Assembly (NCBI RefSeq): GCF_038562635.1
Contig: NZ_JBCFBO010000001.1
Coordinates: 697,869-761,868, forward strand
DNA from: Methanobacterium sp.
Lineage (GTDB): Archaea > Methanobacteriota > Methanobacteria > Methanobacteriales > Methanobacteriaceae
Length of the DNA stretch: 64,000 nucleotides
Reading direction: 5' to 3'
Shown: positions 1 to 8,810 of the stretch, piece by piece
Numbering within the stretch: the first letter of the stretch is position 1
How the letters are laid out: every line of letters begins with the position of its first letter
Program-made: the position numbers and the translations under genes
The notes under the pieces: generated by a model
What the model was told of the DNA's origin: nothing
Database searches by the model: none
What the model saw: only the letters and a program-made list of their open reading frames with translations

Positions 1-362
1 TTATTTAAAAGATTATAAAACTACTTTTTAATATTAAATCATAGAATAAGTAAATCTACTTAATTTTTTTATAAAAATTATATCAAAAATCTTTTATTTA
101 ATTAAACTAATTCAATTAATTATTAAAAGCATTAACACTCATGTCCATGATCTTGTGCGTAAATCGCGTGTTGTATTAAATTGTAATGCTGGTTGGATTA
201 AAGTAAATCTTGTTTGAATTTTTTAATTATATTAATTATAATTCCCCTAACTTTAAATTAACATTTTGAATTTCACATCAGCATGAACGTAATAAAAATA
301 AATTGCATTTTAAAACTTAAAAATAAAGAGGAAGTTATTTTCTAACTTCCTAATAAATAGAA
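1..362. other. Intergenic region downstream of cdc48
   Basis: No convincing coding sequence is visible. It holds the cdc48 terminator hairpin (329-351) and one copy of an 11-mer (140-150) that recurs at 15546 and 30528. The rest is AT-rich. Confidence 0.5.
329..351 (-). terminator. Hairpin terminator after cdc48
   Basis: A perfect 9-bp inverted repeat (AGGAAGTTA / TAACTTCCT) with a 5-nt loop lies 11 bases past the cdc48 stop codon. Its position suggests transcription termination or 3'-end protection of the cdc48 mRNA. Archaeal termination mostly relies on T-runs, so the hairpin role is inferred. Confidence 0.5.
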
Positions 363-2561
363 TTAGTGATACTGCACTAATTCAACGTCTTTTTCGTCCT
401 TTTTGACTTTTTTCATAGCTTTTTTGAAGTATTTCATTTTAATATCTTCAGATTCCATATCATGCCTGAGTGTCAGCATGGCCGCTTCACGGCATACTGC
501 TTCTATATCAGCACCGACATATCCTGCTGTATTTTTAGCTAGATACTTCAAGTCCACATCTCCTGCAATTGGCATATCCTGGGTATGGACCTTGAATATT
601 GCAAGTCTTGTTTCTTCATCTGGTTCATCAACTTTAACATGCCTGTCGAATCTTCCAGGTCTAAGTAAAGCTGGATCCATTATATCTATCCTGTTTGTAG
701 CTGCGATAATTGCAACATCCTGCAGTTCTTCCATTCCGTCAATTTCGGTTAGAAGCTGATTTACAACTCTTTGAGTAACTCCAGAATCGGTACTTCCTCC
801 ACTTCTTGTGGATGCAATGGAATCTATTTCATCGAAGAATATTACAGTAGGAGCTGTTTGCCTTGCCCTTCTGAAAACTTCCCTTACACCTTTTTCAGAT
901 TCACCAACCCATTTTGACAGAAGTTCAGGACCTTTTATTGCGATGAAGTTGGAATCACTTTCATTTGCAACAGCCTTTGCAAGTAAGGTCTTACCAGTTC
1001 CAGGAGGTCCGTAGATAAGGACACCTTTAGGTGGTCTGACTCCAAATTTTTCGAATTTCTCAGGATATTTAAGCGGCCATTCTACAGCTTCTTGTAATTC
1101 CTGTTTTGCCTTTTCAAGGCCACCTATATCGTCCCATTTGATATCAGGGACCTGTACAAGGACTTCACGAAGTGCTGATGGTTGAATTTCTTTTAAAGCT
1201 GCTTTAAAGTCAGCTTCTTTGACGATCATTTTCTGAAGAACTTCTTTTGGAATTTCCTCATCTGCTTTTATTTCTGGAAGAATCCTTCTTAAAACTCTCA
1301 TTGCAGATTCTTTAGCAAGAGATTCAAGGTCTGCACCTACAAATCCATGTGTAACTTCTGCAATTTTTTCCAAGTCAACATCTTCATCTAAAGGCATTCC
1401 TCTTGTGTGTATTTGAAGTACTTCCAGCCTTCCATCTTTGTCAGGGACTCCTATTTCAATTTCCCTGTCGAATCTTCCAGGCCTTCTGAGTGCTTGGTCA
1501 ATGGAGTCTACTCTGTTGGTTGCACCAATTACAACAACCTGTCCTCGGGATTTAAGGCCATCCATGAGGGTTAAAAGCTGTGCTACTGTCCTGCGCTCAA
1601 CTTCGCCTGTAACTTCCTCACGTTTTGGTGCAATTGCATCGAGTTCATCTATAAACACTATAGATGGGGAATTTTCTTCAGCTTCTTCAAATATTTCTCT
1701 GAGCCTTTCTTCAGAGCCGCCTACATATTTGCTCATGATCTCAGGCCCGTTAATGGTTATGAAATGGGCATCGCTTTCGTTTGCAACTGCCTTTGCAAGT
1801 AAAGTTTTACCAGTTCCAGGCGGGCCGTGCATTAATACACCTTTAGGAGGCGATATTCCAAGTCTTTCAAAGAGTTCTGGCCTTTTAAGTGGGATCTCTA
1901 TCATTTCCCTTACTTTCTTAACTTCATCTTTAAGGCCGCCTATATCTTCATAGGTCACATCTACAATGTTTTTAACTCCTTCAAGCTTGGAGACATCTAC
2001 AGGGTTTGGTTGAATTTCAACATCAGTCATTTGGGTGACTTTAACTACACCCTTAGGTTTTGTTGAGACTACTGCAAGTTTTATTTCCCCCATAGGAGAC
2101 ATGTTCATCCCTACGTCCCTGAAGAACTCATCAAATAGACTTCCTCTCATAGCTGTTGCGGGTTGTCTAAAACCAGATATTATTATATCTCCTTTAGTTA
2201 AAACTCTTCCTGCAAATGCAGCCCTTACATCTCCTTTGACCATTATTTGCTGGTCTACAGGTGCTAAGACTACTTTTTCAGCATCATTTGTATCTGCACG
2301 TGTTACTGTTATTTCTTCACCGATTGAAGCGCCTACATTTTTCCTTATGTATCCATCAATCCTTATTATGCCTAAGCCAATGTCTGATTGAGATGATGCT
2401 GCTGTTGCTGCTGTTATTTTCTTTCCTTCAATTTCCACTATGTCCCCATCTATGAGACCTAATTCCTGCATACATGCTGGGTCAATTCTTGCAATTGATC
2501 TACCAACGTCAGACTGTGAAATTGCTTCTGCAACTTTTAGTTTCATTTCTTTATCAGCCAT
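363..2561 (-). CDS. cdc48: Cdc48/VCP-type AAA+ ATPase (VAT)
   Basis: This is a two-domain AAA+ unfoldase that extracts and unfolds proteins, probably feeding the archaeal proteasome in the cytoplasm. The 732 residues give the usual family length: an N-terminal substrate-binding domain (about 8-190), then D1 with Walker A GPPGTGKT near 246 and Walker B IDELDA, then D2 with a second GPPGTGKT near 520 and Walker B FDEIDS. Arginine-finger regions LRRPGRFDRE and LRPGRFDRH are intact. The C-terminus ends in Tyr-His. The ATG has a GAGGT Shine-Dalgarno site. It is monocistronic and diverges from a P-type ATPase; an inverted repeat sits in its promoter (2648-2672). Confidence 0.97.
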   Translation of the reverse strand: MADKEMKLKVAEAISQSDVGRSIARIDPACMQELGLIDGDIVEIEGKKITAATAASSQSDIGLGIIRIDGYIRKNVGASIGEEITVTRADTNDAEKVVLAPVDQQIMVKGDVRAAFAGRVLTKGDIIISGFRQPATAMRGSLFDEFFRDVGMNMSPMGEIKLAVVSTKPKGVVKVTQMTDVEIQPNPVDVSKLEGVKNIVDVTYEDIGGLKDEVKKVREMIEIPLKRPELFERLGISPPKGVLMHGPPGTGKTLLAKAVANESDAHFITINGPEIMSKYVGGSEERLREIFEEAEENSPSIVFIDELDAIAPKREEVTGEVERRTVAQLLTLMDGLKSRGQVVVIGATNRVDSIDQALRRPGRFDREIEIGVPDKDGRLEVLQIHTRGMPLDEDVDLEKIAEVTHGFVGADLESLAKESAMRVLRRILPEIKADEEIPKEVLQKMIVKEADFKAALKEIQPSALREVLVQVPDIKWDDIGGLEKAKQELQEAVEWPLKYPEKFEKFGVRPPKGVLIYGPPGTGKTLLAKAVANESDSNFIAIKGPELLSKWVGESEKGVREVFRRARQTAPTVIFFDEIDSIASTRSGGSTDSGVTQRVVNQLLTEIDGMEELQDVAIIAATNRIDIMDPALLRPGRFDRHVKVDEPDEETRLAIFKVHTQDMPIAGDVDLKYLAKNTAGYVGADIEAVCREAAMLTLRHDMESEDIKMKYFKKAMKKVKKDEKDVELVQYH

Positions 2562-2925
2562 ATTTTACCTCTTTTTATTTGATAATATTGATTTTATTTA
2601 ATTAGAATTAATTTTAACTATGAATTACATTTTAGTTAACATTAGTTACTATAATAGGTTGTCAATTATAGTATATAAATGTTTTGGTTTTAAGCATCAT
2701 ATGTGCATTCTTTTTAACAATAAACACCATATATTATATTGTTAATAATAATATATGTAATTTAATTAACTTCTTTAAAAATTGTAGCCCATTGCTTCAA
2801 TTTAAACATAAAATAAAAATTTAAATCGATATTTTATAATATTAATTTATAAATACGTCTAAACTTGACTATATCCATAATTTGTGCATTATTAGAACAT
2901 ATAAACAAATTTTAAAGGTAATATT
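2562..2925. other. Divergent promoter region between cdc48 and the P-type ATPase
   Basis: This 364-bp spacer separates two divergent genes. It holds a TATA-like ATATAAAT/TTTATATA block around 2673-2680 and an adjacent inverted repeat. No ORF is supported. Confidence 0.5.
2648..2672 (-). promoter_or_regulatory. Inverted repeat at the cdc48 promoter
   Basis: ACTATAAT and ATTATAGT form a perfect 8-bp inverted repeat with a 9-nt spacer. On the minus strand it lies just downstream of a TTTATATA box, where a repressor would cover the cdc48 transcription start. In other euryarchaea heat-shock repressors bind palindromes at AAA+ ATPase promoters; a similar role here is inference. Confidence 0.4.
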
Positions 2926-5355
2926 GTGGATAAAATAGTTATAAATGCAGATGAAGCAAAAAAGAAGTCCCTTGAAGAATTATTAAAAAAAATATCTTCA
3001 AACAAGAAAGGTCTATCATCATCTCAAGCCCGACAAAGACTTCAAAAGTATGGACCTAATGAAATTTCAGAAAAAAAAGTTAACCCCCTAATTAAATTCC
3101 TTAAATATTTCTGGGGGCCAATGCCATGGCTTATAGAAGTGGCAATTATCTTATCTGCCGTGATTCAGCACTGGGCAGATTTAGGAATAATATCCGCATT
3201 ATTGGCATTAAATGCCATTATAGGCTTCTGGCAGGAGCATAAAGCAAGCAATGCTATAGAATTACTTAAAGAAAAACTTGCACTAAAAGCAAGGGTACTG
3301 CGTGATGATAAGTGGCAGGAAGTATCAGCAAAAGAACTTGTTCCTGGAGATATAATTCATATAGGCTCAGGAGATATCATTCCAGCTGATGCGAAGATAA
3401 TGGACAATATTTCAGCCGATGAATCTGCCTTAACTGGAGAATCACTTCCAGTGGATAAAAAGGCTTCAGATATTGCTTATTCAGGATCAATAATAAATCA
3501 AGGCGAAACAAATGCTCTTGTAACTTCAACTGGAATGAACACTTATTTTGGAAAAACTGCCCAACTGGTAGAAAAAGCTGAAACCAGAAGTTTCCTTCAA
3601 AAAACTGTTATAAAAATTGGGGATTATTTAATTATACTGGCTGCGATTATGGTAGCAATCATTTTTATAGCTTCATTGTTCCGGCATCAAAGTCTTTTTG
3701 ATACACTGCAGTTTGCACTCGTCCTCGTGGTTGCATCAATACCTGTAGCTTTACCTGCAGTACTTTCTGTTACAATGGCTGTCGGTGCGGTAGCTCTGGC
3801 AAAAAAAGAAGCAATAGTAAGCAAACTGGTAGCTATTGAAGAAATGGCGGGCGTGGATGTATTATGTGCCGATAAAACAGGCACAATTACCAAAAATGAA
3901 TTAAAACTTGGAGAAATAAAACCATTTGATGGATTTAAAGAAGATGATGTGCTTTTATATGGTAAACTAGCATCGCCAAAAGACAGTAATGATCCAATAG
4001 ATGTTGCAGTATTATCCAAAGCACGAGAAAAATCTATCAAAATAAAAGGATATAAAATAACTAAATTCAAGCCATTTAATCCAGTTTCAAAGCGCACTGA
4101 AGCTTCAATAGCCAGTGAAAGTAAACATTTTAAAGTTTCCAAAGGTGCAACTCAAGTCATATTATCTCTTACAGGTGAAGATAAAAAAATCGCAGATAAA
4201 ATGAATGAATATGTAGATAAATTCGCTGAAAAAGGATATCGTACACTTGGAGTTGCAATAACCGATAAATCAGGAAAATGGCAGTATGCAGGTCTTTTTG
4301 GGCTCTACGATCCTCCACGTGACGATTCAGCAGAAACCATAAAAACAGCTGAATCAATGGGAGTAGATGTAAAAATGGTGACCGGAGACCATATTGCAAT
4401 TGCAAAAGAGATCTCTAAAGAGGTTAATCTTGGAACTAACATCATTATTCCCAAAGACTTTGTCGATGAAACAGATAGAAAAGCAGAGAAAATTGTTGAG
4501 GAAACAGACGGGTTTGCAGAGGTTTTCCCAGAACATAAATATCATATAGTTGAGTTACTTCAGGATAAAGGACATATTGTAGGTATGACTGGAGATGGTG
4601 TTAATGACTCTCCTGCACTTAAAAAAGCTAATGTTGGAATTGCAGTAGCAGGAGCAACAGATGCTGCGAAATCAGCTGCTTCAATTGTCCTTACCCAACC
4701 TGGAATTTCTGTAATAATAGATTCCATAAAACAAAGCCGTAAAATTTTCCAGAGGATGAACAACTATTCTATTTACAGGATAACAGAAACCATAAGAGTT
4801 TTATTTTTCATTACATTATCCATCATCATATTCCAGTTTTACCCAATTACAGCTTTGATGATAGTTTTACTAGCACTGCTAAATGATGCGCCAATTATGA
4901 CAATCGCTTACGATAATGTAAAATATTCAAATGAGCCAGAAAAATGGGATTTAAGAATTATATTAGGCATAGCTACTTTTCTTGGAGTTTTAGGAGTTAT
5001 AGAATCATTTTTTGTCCTTTATCTTGGAATTAACATATTAAAATTATCTCTTCCAGTTCTTCAATCTTTTATTTATCTTAAACTCTCGGTTGCAGGTCAT
5101 TTAACTGTTTTTATGGCCAGAACAAAGGGCCACTTCTGGGAGATCAAACCTGCACTGCCACTATTTATAGCCATTATAGGTACACAAACAATAGCCACCT
5201 TAATTACAGTTTATGGAATACTGCTGCCAGCCATGGGCTGGTTTTTAGCAGGTATTATCTGGGCAGAGGCTTTAACTGCATTTTTCATAATTGATGCCAT
5301 AAAAGTTCGCTTCTACAAGCTTCTGAGCCGAGAAGGAGTCGATGTATATAAATAG
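2926..5355 (+). CDS. Plasma-membrane proton-efflux P-type ATPase (P3A)
   Basis: This is an ATP-driven cation pump of the PMA1-like H+-ATPase group, in the cytoplasmic membrane. The 809 residues show an N-terminal cation-ATPase domain, the TGES actuator motif (TGESLPV), the phosphorylation motif DKTGTIT with the aspartate at about 316, MVTGDH, and the hinge GDGVNDSP, with about ten membrane helices. PVALPAVLSVTMAVG matches the PMA-type M4 helix. The start is GTG with only a weak upstream site. It is monocistronic. Proton export is inferred from subfamily similarity, and other monovalent cations cannot be excluded. Confidence 0.92.
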   Translation: MDKIVINADEAKKKSLEELLKKISSNKKGLSSSQARQRLQKYGPNEISEKKVNPLIKFLKYFWGPMPWLIEVAIILSAVIQHWADLGIISALLALNAIIGFWQEHKASNAIELLKEKLALKARVLRDDKWQEVSAKELVPGDIIHIGSGDIIPADAKIMDNISADESALTGESLPVDKKASDIAYSGSIINQGETNALVTSTGMNTYFGKTAQLVEKAETRSFLQKTVIKIGDYLIILAAIMVAIIFIASLFRHQSLFDTLQFALVLVVASIPVALPAVLSVTMAVGAVALAKKEAIVSKLVAIEEMAGVDVLCADKTGTITKNELKLGEIKPFDGFKEDDVLLYGKLASPKDSNDPIDVAVLSKAREKSIKIKGYKITKFKPFNPVSKRTEASIASESKHFKVSKGATQVILSLTGEDKKIADKMNEYVDKFAEKGYRTLGVAITDKSGKWQYAGLFGLYDPPRDDSAETIKTAESMGVDVKMVTGDHIAIAKEISKEVNLGTNIIIPKDFVDETDRKAEKIVEETDGFAEVFPEHKYHIVELLQDKGHIVGMTGDGVNDSPALKKANVGIAVAGATDAAKSAASIVLTQPGISVIIDSIKQSRKIFQRMNNYSIYRITETIRVLFFITLSIIIFQFYPITALMIVLLALLNDAPIMTIAYDNVKYSNEPEKWDLRIILGIATFLGVLGVIESFFVLYLGINILKLSLPVLQSFIYLKLSVAGHLTVFMARTKGHFWEIKPALPLFIAIIGTQTIATLITVYGILLPAMGWFLAGIIWAEALTAFFIIDAIKVRFYKLLSREGVDVYK

Positions 5356-5434
5356 GCCTATGTGTGAATAAAAATAGATATTTGTCAATATAAAAAGAAA
5401 AATAAAATAATTAATCTTAATGTTATATTTAATC

Positions 5435-5863
5435 TCATTGAACGATGATGGTTCCAGTTATTGTAGGATTTAATGCATCATGATAACCATAAATACCAGT
5501 TTTAGCGAAGAAGAAGTTATAACTATCGCCAGGATTTAATGTATTACTCTGGAATGCTCCATTGTCACTCGATATCTGGTGTTGCACATTATCATTATTT
5601 ATCCATTGGATATTAGTACCCGATTTAATTGTAATTTGGTTGGGATTAAATGTCATGTTCTGGATAGAAATTGTTGTTGCAGCAGAAGTCGTATTTGCAC
5701 TGTTATTTCCCATACTTTGATTGGTTGAATTGTTCATACCGGTTTGTACATTGCGATTGGAACTTTGCGCATAATAAAGATATACACCGGCTGCGATTAT
5801 AATGATTATAATTATAATCAATGCCAGAAGCCCTTTATTTGTTCTTCCATACACTCTTATCAT
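5435..5863 (-). CDS. Membrane-anchored cupredoxin-like protein lacking copper ligands
   Basis: A 142-residue protein has one N-terminal membrane anchor (about 10-30), a Ser/Asn/Thr-rich linker (about 34-65) and a C-terminal cupredoxin-like beta fold containing MTFNPNQITIKSGT and VQHQISSDN. It should face outside the cell. In blue-copper relatives the C-terminal loop reads roughly YxCxxHPxM. Here the aligned stretch is YHDALNPTI, so Cys, His and Met are replaced by Asp, Asn and Ile. The first His (VQHQ) remains. A type-1 copper site is therefore unlikely and electron transfer by this protein is doubtful. It is convergent with the P-type ATPase. Confidence 0.8.
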   Translation of the reverse strand: MIRVYGRTNKGLLALIIIIIIIIAAGVYLYYAQSSNRNVQTGMNNSTNQSMGNNSANTTSAATTISIQNMTFNPNQITIKSGTNIQWINNDNVQHQISSDNGAFQSNTLNPGDSYNFFFAKTGIYGYHDALNPTITGTIIVQ

Positions 5864-6268
5864 ACCTTTTTAATATTTCTCAAATATACTTTATTAATTA
5901 TGTCGCTATTGTTATTAAAATGTACTGATTTAAAGCCCATTTGTACAGATATCAAACAATTTAATGAAAAAATGAATATACCCATTTAATTTTATTCCAT
6001 TAATTTAATTCAATAAAATAAATATTATTCGCTCTAATTTAAGTTAAATTACTAAATAATAAAAAATTAACAGTTGATTCTAATATATTATGAAATTAGG
6101 CGAATATTTCATTTCAATAATATGTAATATCACTGCTTTTGAACTATAAATTGAGCATTAATAATTAAAATTCCCTGATAGAAAATAATAATAATATTTA
6201 GATTTATAATATTAATAGCCTAAAAAGCCACAATTATCTTAATTCAAACATTGCAAAAAGGTGATAAT
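5864..6268. other. AT-rich intergenic region
   Basis: This is a divergent spacer between the cupredoxin-like gene and the PRC-barrel gene. It is AT-rich with TATA-like stretches. No ORF, RNA or clear repeat was recognised. Confidence 0.4.
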
Positions 6269-6502
6269 ATGAAAATTTCTGACGAATTAAAAGGAAAAGA
6301 AGTTGTGGATGATTCTGGAAATAGAATTGGAAAGATAAGCGACGTAAAACGGAACCCTGAATCTGACAAAGTTGAATCTCTGGTAATTACTGAAGGAGGA
6401 GATGCAACCAAAATGGGACTAGGGGATAAAAAAGTGGTATCATACACTAATGTTGACTCCGTGGGAGACAAAATAGTTTTAAGAGGATCTCTTTCCAGAT
6501 AG
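6269..6502 (+). CDS. PRC-barrel domain protein
   Basis: A 77-residue protein consists almost entirely of one PRC-barrel: MKISDELKGKEVVDDSGNRIG, with the conserved G-x-I pattern and a C-terminal DSVGDKIVLRG strand. Archaeal PRC-barrel proteins are small soluble adaptors with several roles, including RNA processing and membrane-associated complexes. ATG 6269 is chosen because AAGGTGAT lies at the right distance; an upstream in-frame TTG would place the Shine-Dalgarno site inside the gene. A paralog lies at 22624-22857. The specific function is unknown. Confidence 0.88.
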   Translation: MKISDELKGKEVVDDSGNRIGKISDVKRNPESDKVESLVITEGGDATKMGLGDKKVVSYTNVDSVGDKIVLRGSLSR

Positions 6503-6565
6503 CGTATTTAAAGAAGTTAAGTCCTTATATTGTAATACAGCCTAAATAACAGAAGGTGATTAAAA

Positions 6566-6655
6566 ATGGATGATAGAGGGCAATATTCTATATTATACTG
6601 GCTAATAGTTATAATAGTCATTATAATAATACTCAGACTACTTGGAGTCTGGTAA
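6566..6655 (+). CDS. Small single-span membrane protein, 29 aa
   Basis: Reading from ATG 6566 gives MDDRGQYSILYW followed by an Ile/Val/Leu-rich helix and ending LGVW. It has a short acidic head and one membrane span of about 18 residues. An AGGTGAT site lies 5 nt before the ATG, matching the strongest initiation sites in this window. It follows the PRC-barrel gene by 63 bases and could be co-transcribed. A T-rich stretch (about 6759-6768) lies downstream. The function is unknown. Confidence 0.65.
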   Translation: MDDRGQYSILYWLIVIIVIIIILRLLGVW

Positions 6656-6925
6656 TTAATAAATTGAGTGTAAATCATAAAACTAAGCCAGCCAACTATT
6701 TTACCATTATCCAACTAATTTAACCGCTAACTTATGAACCTTAAATTACTCATCATTTCTTTTTTTTACCACAGGTATGATCTAAACTCATATAAATTTC
6801 CCACTTAATGGTTTATGATGCGGTATGAGTTTAAGATTTCTAACCAGTTATCCTGTGAACTGATATCTGGTTAAAAAAGGAATAAATGAATCCATATAAT
6901 GTATAAATAACTGGAAGTATTGTTT

Positions 6926-7708
6926 ATGACTTCAGAATTACAGATAGTTTTACTGGCATTAATTGTAGCACTGGTTTTCGTATTTGTCCACTTGAGTTCA
7001 CCCAAAATTTACGGGTTTTCAAAACGTTATAAAAAGAAAATACTATCTTTTTCTGGAGGAGTAGCTTCTGCATATGTATTTTTAGATTTATTACCCCTAA
7101 TTGAAAATGCAGACCCACATCTCCATGCTATTCTTGGCAGCAGCCCATTAATAACAATATTTTTGGAAAAGGCAATTTTTGGAGTGGCATTTATTGGATT
7201 TTTAGTGTTCTTTGTACTGGAATATCTTGCATTAAAATCAAGGGGTTACAAAGCCCAGCAAACAACCAAATCATTAAAAGAAACAAATGCTTCTAGAAAC
7301 GTGTTTTTTCTCCATATAATTTTAACTGCAGTTGTGAGCCTGATAATATGTTATTCCCTAAGATTTGAGATTTTAACAACCGGCTGGGGGATTGTAATTT
7401 ATACAATAGCGCTTTCACTCCACTTTTTTATTTCAGACAGGTCTATGGAAGAACACTATGGTACACTTTACGTAAAATACGGGCGTTATTTACTGGCACT
7501 GATGCCAATATTGGGATGGTCTTTATCAATATTATTTCCAGAACGGACATCAGAGGCTTATGTACTGCTAGCATTTATTGCAGGTGCAGTTTTATTTAAT
7601 GTAATTAAAGATGAAGTACCCAACTCAGGAACAGGTAAACCTCTATCCTTTTTTACAGGAGCTTTATTATATTCTGGGCTTATTTTAATTTTACCGTGGA
7701 TCCACTAG
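6926..7708 (+). CDS. Multi-span membrane protein, ZIP-like
   Basis: This roughly 260-residue integral membrane protein has seven or eight predicted helices. The early segment SFSGGVASAYVFLDLLPL resembles helices of ZIP metal transporters, where a G-x-x-x-A-Y-V/T pattern precedes a metal-site region. Canonical ZIP histidine motifs are not obvious (DPHLHA and HYG are the nearest), so metal transport is only suggested. ATG 6926 is preferred over TTG 6920 because GGAAG lies about 8 nt upstream of the ATG. It is convergent with the DUF2795 gene. The substrate is unknown. Confidence 0.7.
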   Translation: MTSELQIVLLALIVALVFVFVHLSSPKIYGFSKRYKKKILSFSGGVASAYVFLDLLPLIENADPHLHAILGSSPLITIFLEKAIFGVAFIGFLVFFVLEYLALKSRGYKAQQTTKSLKETNASRNVFFLHIILTAVVSLIICYSLRFEILTTGWGIVIYTIALSLHFFISDRSMEEHYGTLYVKYGRYLLALMPILGWSLSILFPERTSEAYVLLAFIAGAVLFNVIKDEVPNSGTGKPLSFFTGALLYSGLILILPWIH

Positions 7709-7753
7709 AAATCCATTAAATTATTTTAAAAAAAAAGAAATTATTAAATAAAA

Positions 7754-8203
7754 TTACATTCCTCTTCTTTCTTCACCCCATGCCTTAGCTACGTCTGTAG
7801 GCGACTTGAATTTGTCTTCAGGTAAATTTTCTATAGCCTGTAGAACATTTTGACTTGCATTATTCTTTTTTGCCTGTTGAACTAGATCCTGTTTATTTGC
7901 CGGGAAACTAATGCCTTTTAAGGACTTCTCTATCTCAGAAGTTATTCCTCCACGACGGGTTCCAACACTGCGTGTGGTCTGTTCACCTCTTTTTTCTTCA
8001 CCCCACGCTTTGGCTATATCTATTGGAGAGTTAAACCGATCTTCAGGTAAATTCTGTATATCTTTTATAACTTCACGACTTGCATGGTTGCTTTTTGCCT
8101 GTTGAACTAGATCCTGTTTATTTGCTGGAAAACTAATACCTTTTAAAGACTTCTCTATCTCAGAAGTTATTCCACCACGGCGAGTTCCACCACGACGTGC
8201 CAT
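7754..8203 (-). CDS. Tandem DUF2795 protein
   Basis: The 149 residues hold two nearly identical copies of a DUF2795-type unit (residues about 7-73 and 82-148), each with GITSEIEKSLKGISFPANKQ, a helical spacer, NLPEDKF and SPxDVAKAWGEE. The repeat period is 75 residues, and the DNA is strongly conserved between copies (about 7872-7965 and 8097-8190), pointing to a recent duplication. The family is small, soluble and of unknown function, often near stress genes. The N-terminus is Arg/Gly-rich (MARRGGTRRGG), which may help nucleic-acid binding. A GAGGTGA site precedes the ATG. Confidence 0.85.
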   Translation of the reverse strand: MARRGGTRRGGITSEIEKSLKGISFPANKQDLVQQAKSNHASREVIKDIQNLPEDRFNSPIDIAKAWGEEKRGEQTTRSVGTRRGGITSEIEKSLKGISFPANKQDLVQQAKKNNASQNVLQAIENLPEDKFKSPTDVAKAWGEERRGM

Positions 8204-8430
8204 GTTATCACCTCTCTTTCAATTTGTTATCTAGTTGACAAGATAACTGCTAAATTACATAATTTACAGTATAAACCAGAATTTCGCACAGATACTTTTA
8301 AAAATTCACTTTTCATGTTTGGGTTACACTTTTGAAGTTCATACTTAAAAAATATTATTTTTTTAGAAATAATTAATACTAATTAAAATCAAACTAATAC
8401 TGGTCAAAACTTAAAAAATGAGGTTAGTAT

Positions 8431-8658
8431 TTGTCATATAAAAATAAAGGAGATTTACCAGCACAGGTAAAGGAAAATTTACCAGAACATGCCAAAGAAA
8501 TTTATTTGAAAGTATTTAACAATGCTTGGGATCAGTATAAAGAATCAAAAGAACGCAGAGGGAACGAATCAAGAGAGCAAACTTCCCATAAAGTTGCATG
8601 GTCTGCAGTAAAAAATGAATACAAGAAAGGTAGCTCTGGAAAATGGGAGAAAAAATAG
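8431..8658 (+). CDS. ChaB family protein
   Basis: This is a 75-residue soluble protein of the ChaB family, named in bacteria as a putative regulator of cation transport. Supporting segments are DLPAQVKENLPEHAKEIYLKVFNNAWDQY and a C-terminal AWSAVKNEYKK. The start is TTG 8431 with an upstream ATGAGG element. It stands alone between the DUF2795 gene and an amino-acid permease. The molecular function is not established for archaeal members. Confidence 0.88.
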   Translation: MSYKNKGDLPAQVKENLPEHAKEIYLKVFNNAWDQYKESKERRGNESREQTSHKVAWSAVKNEYKKGSSGKWEKK

Positions 8659-8810
8659 AACATCCCTAAAATCATATTTTTTAAAGATAGTACTATTGGC
8701 TCAATTAGTTAAACTATCATGAGAAGTAAACTAACAAGATTAAATATCCATACCCTTGAGAATCCTAAAATTTTTTAAATGTATTCAAAACCATTCAAGG
8801 AATAATTAAA

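Noticed and set aside
403..2455. Several open frames on the plus strand across cdc48
   Set aside because: They are antisense shadows of the clearly conserved ATPase and have no initiation sites or recognisable domains.
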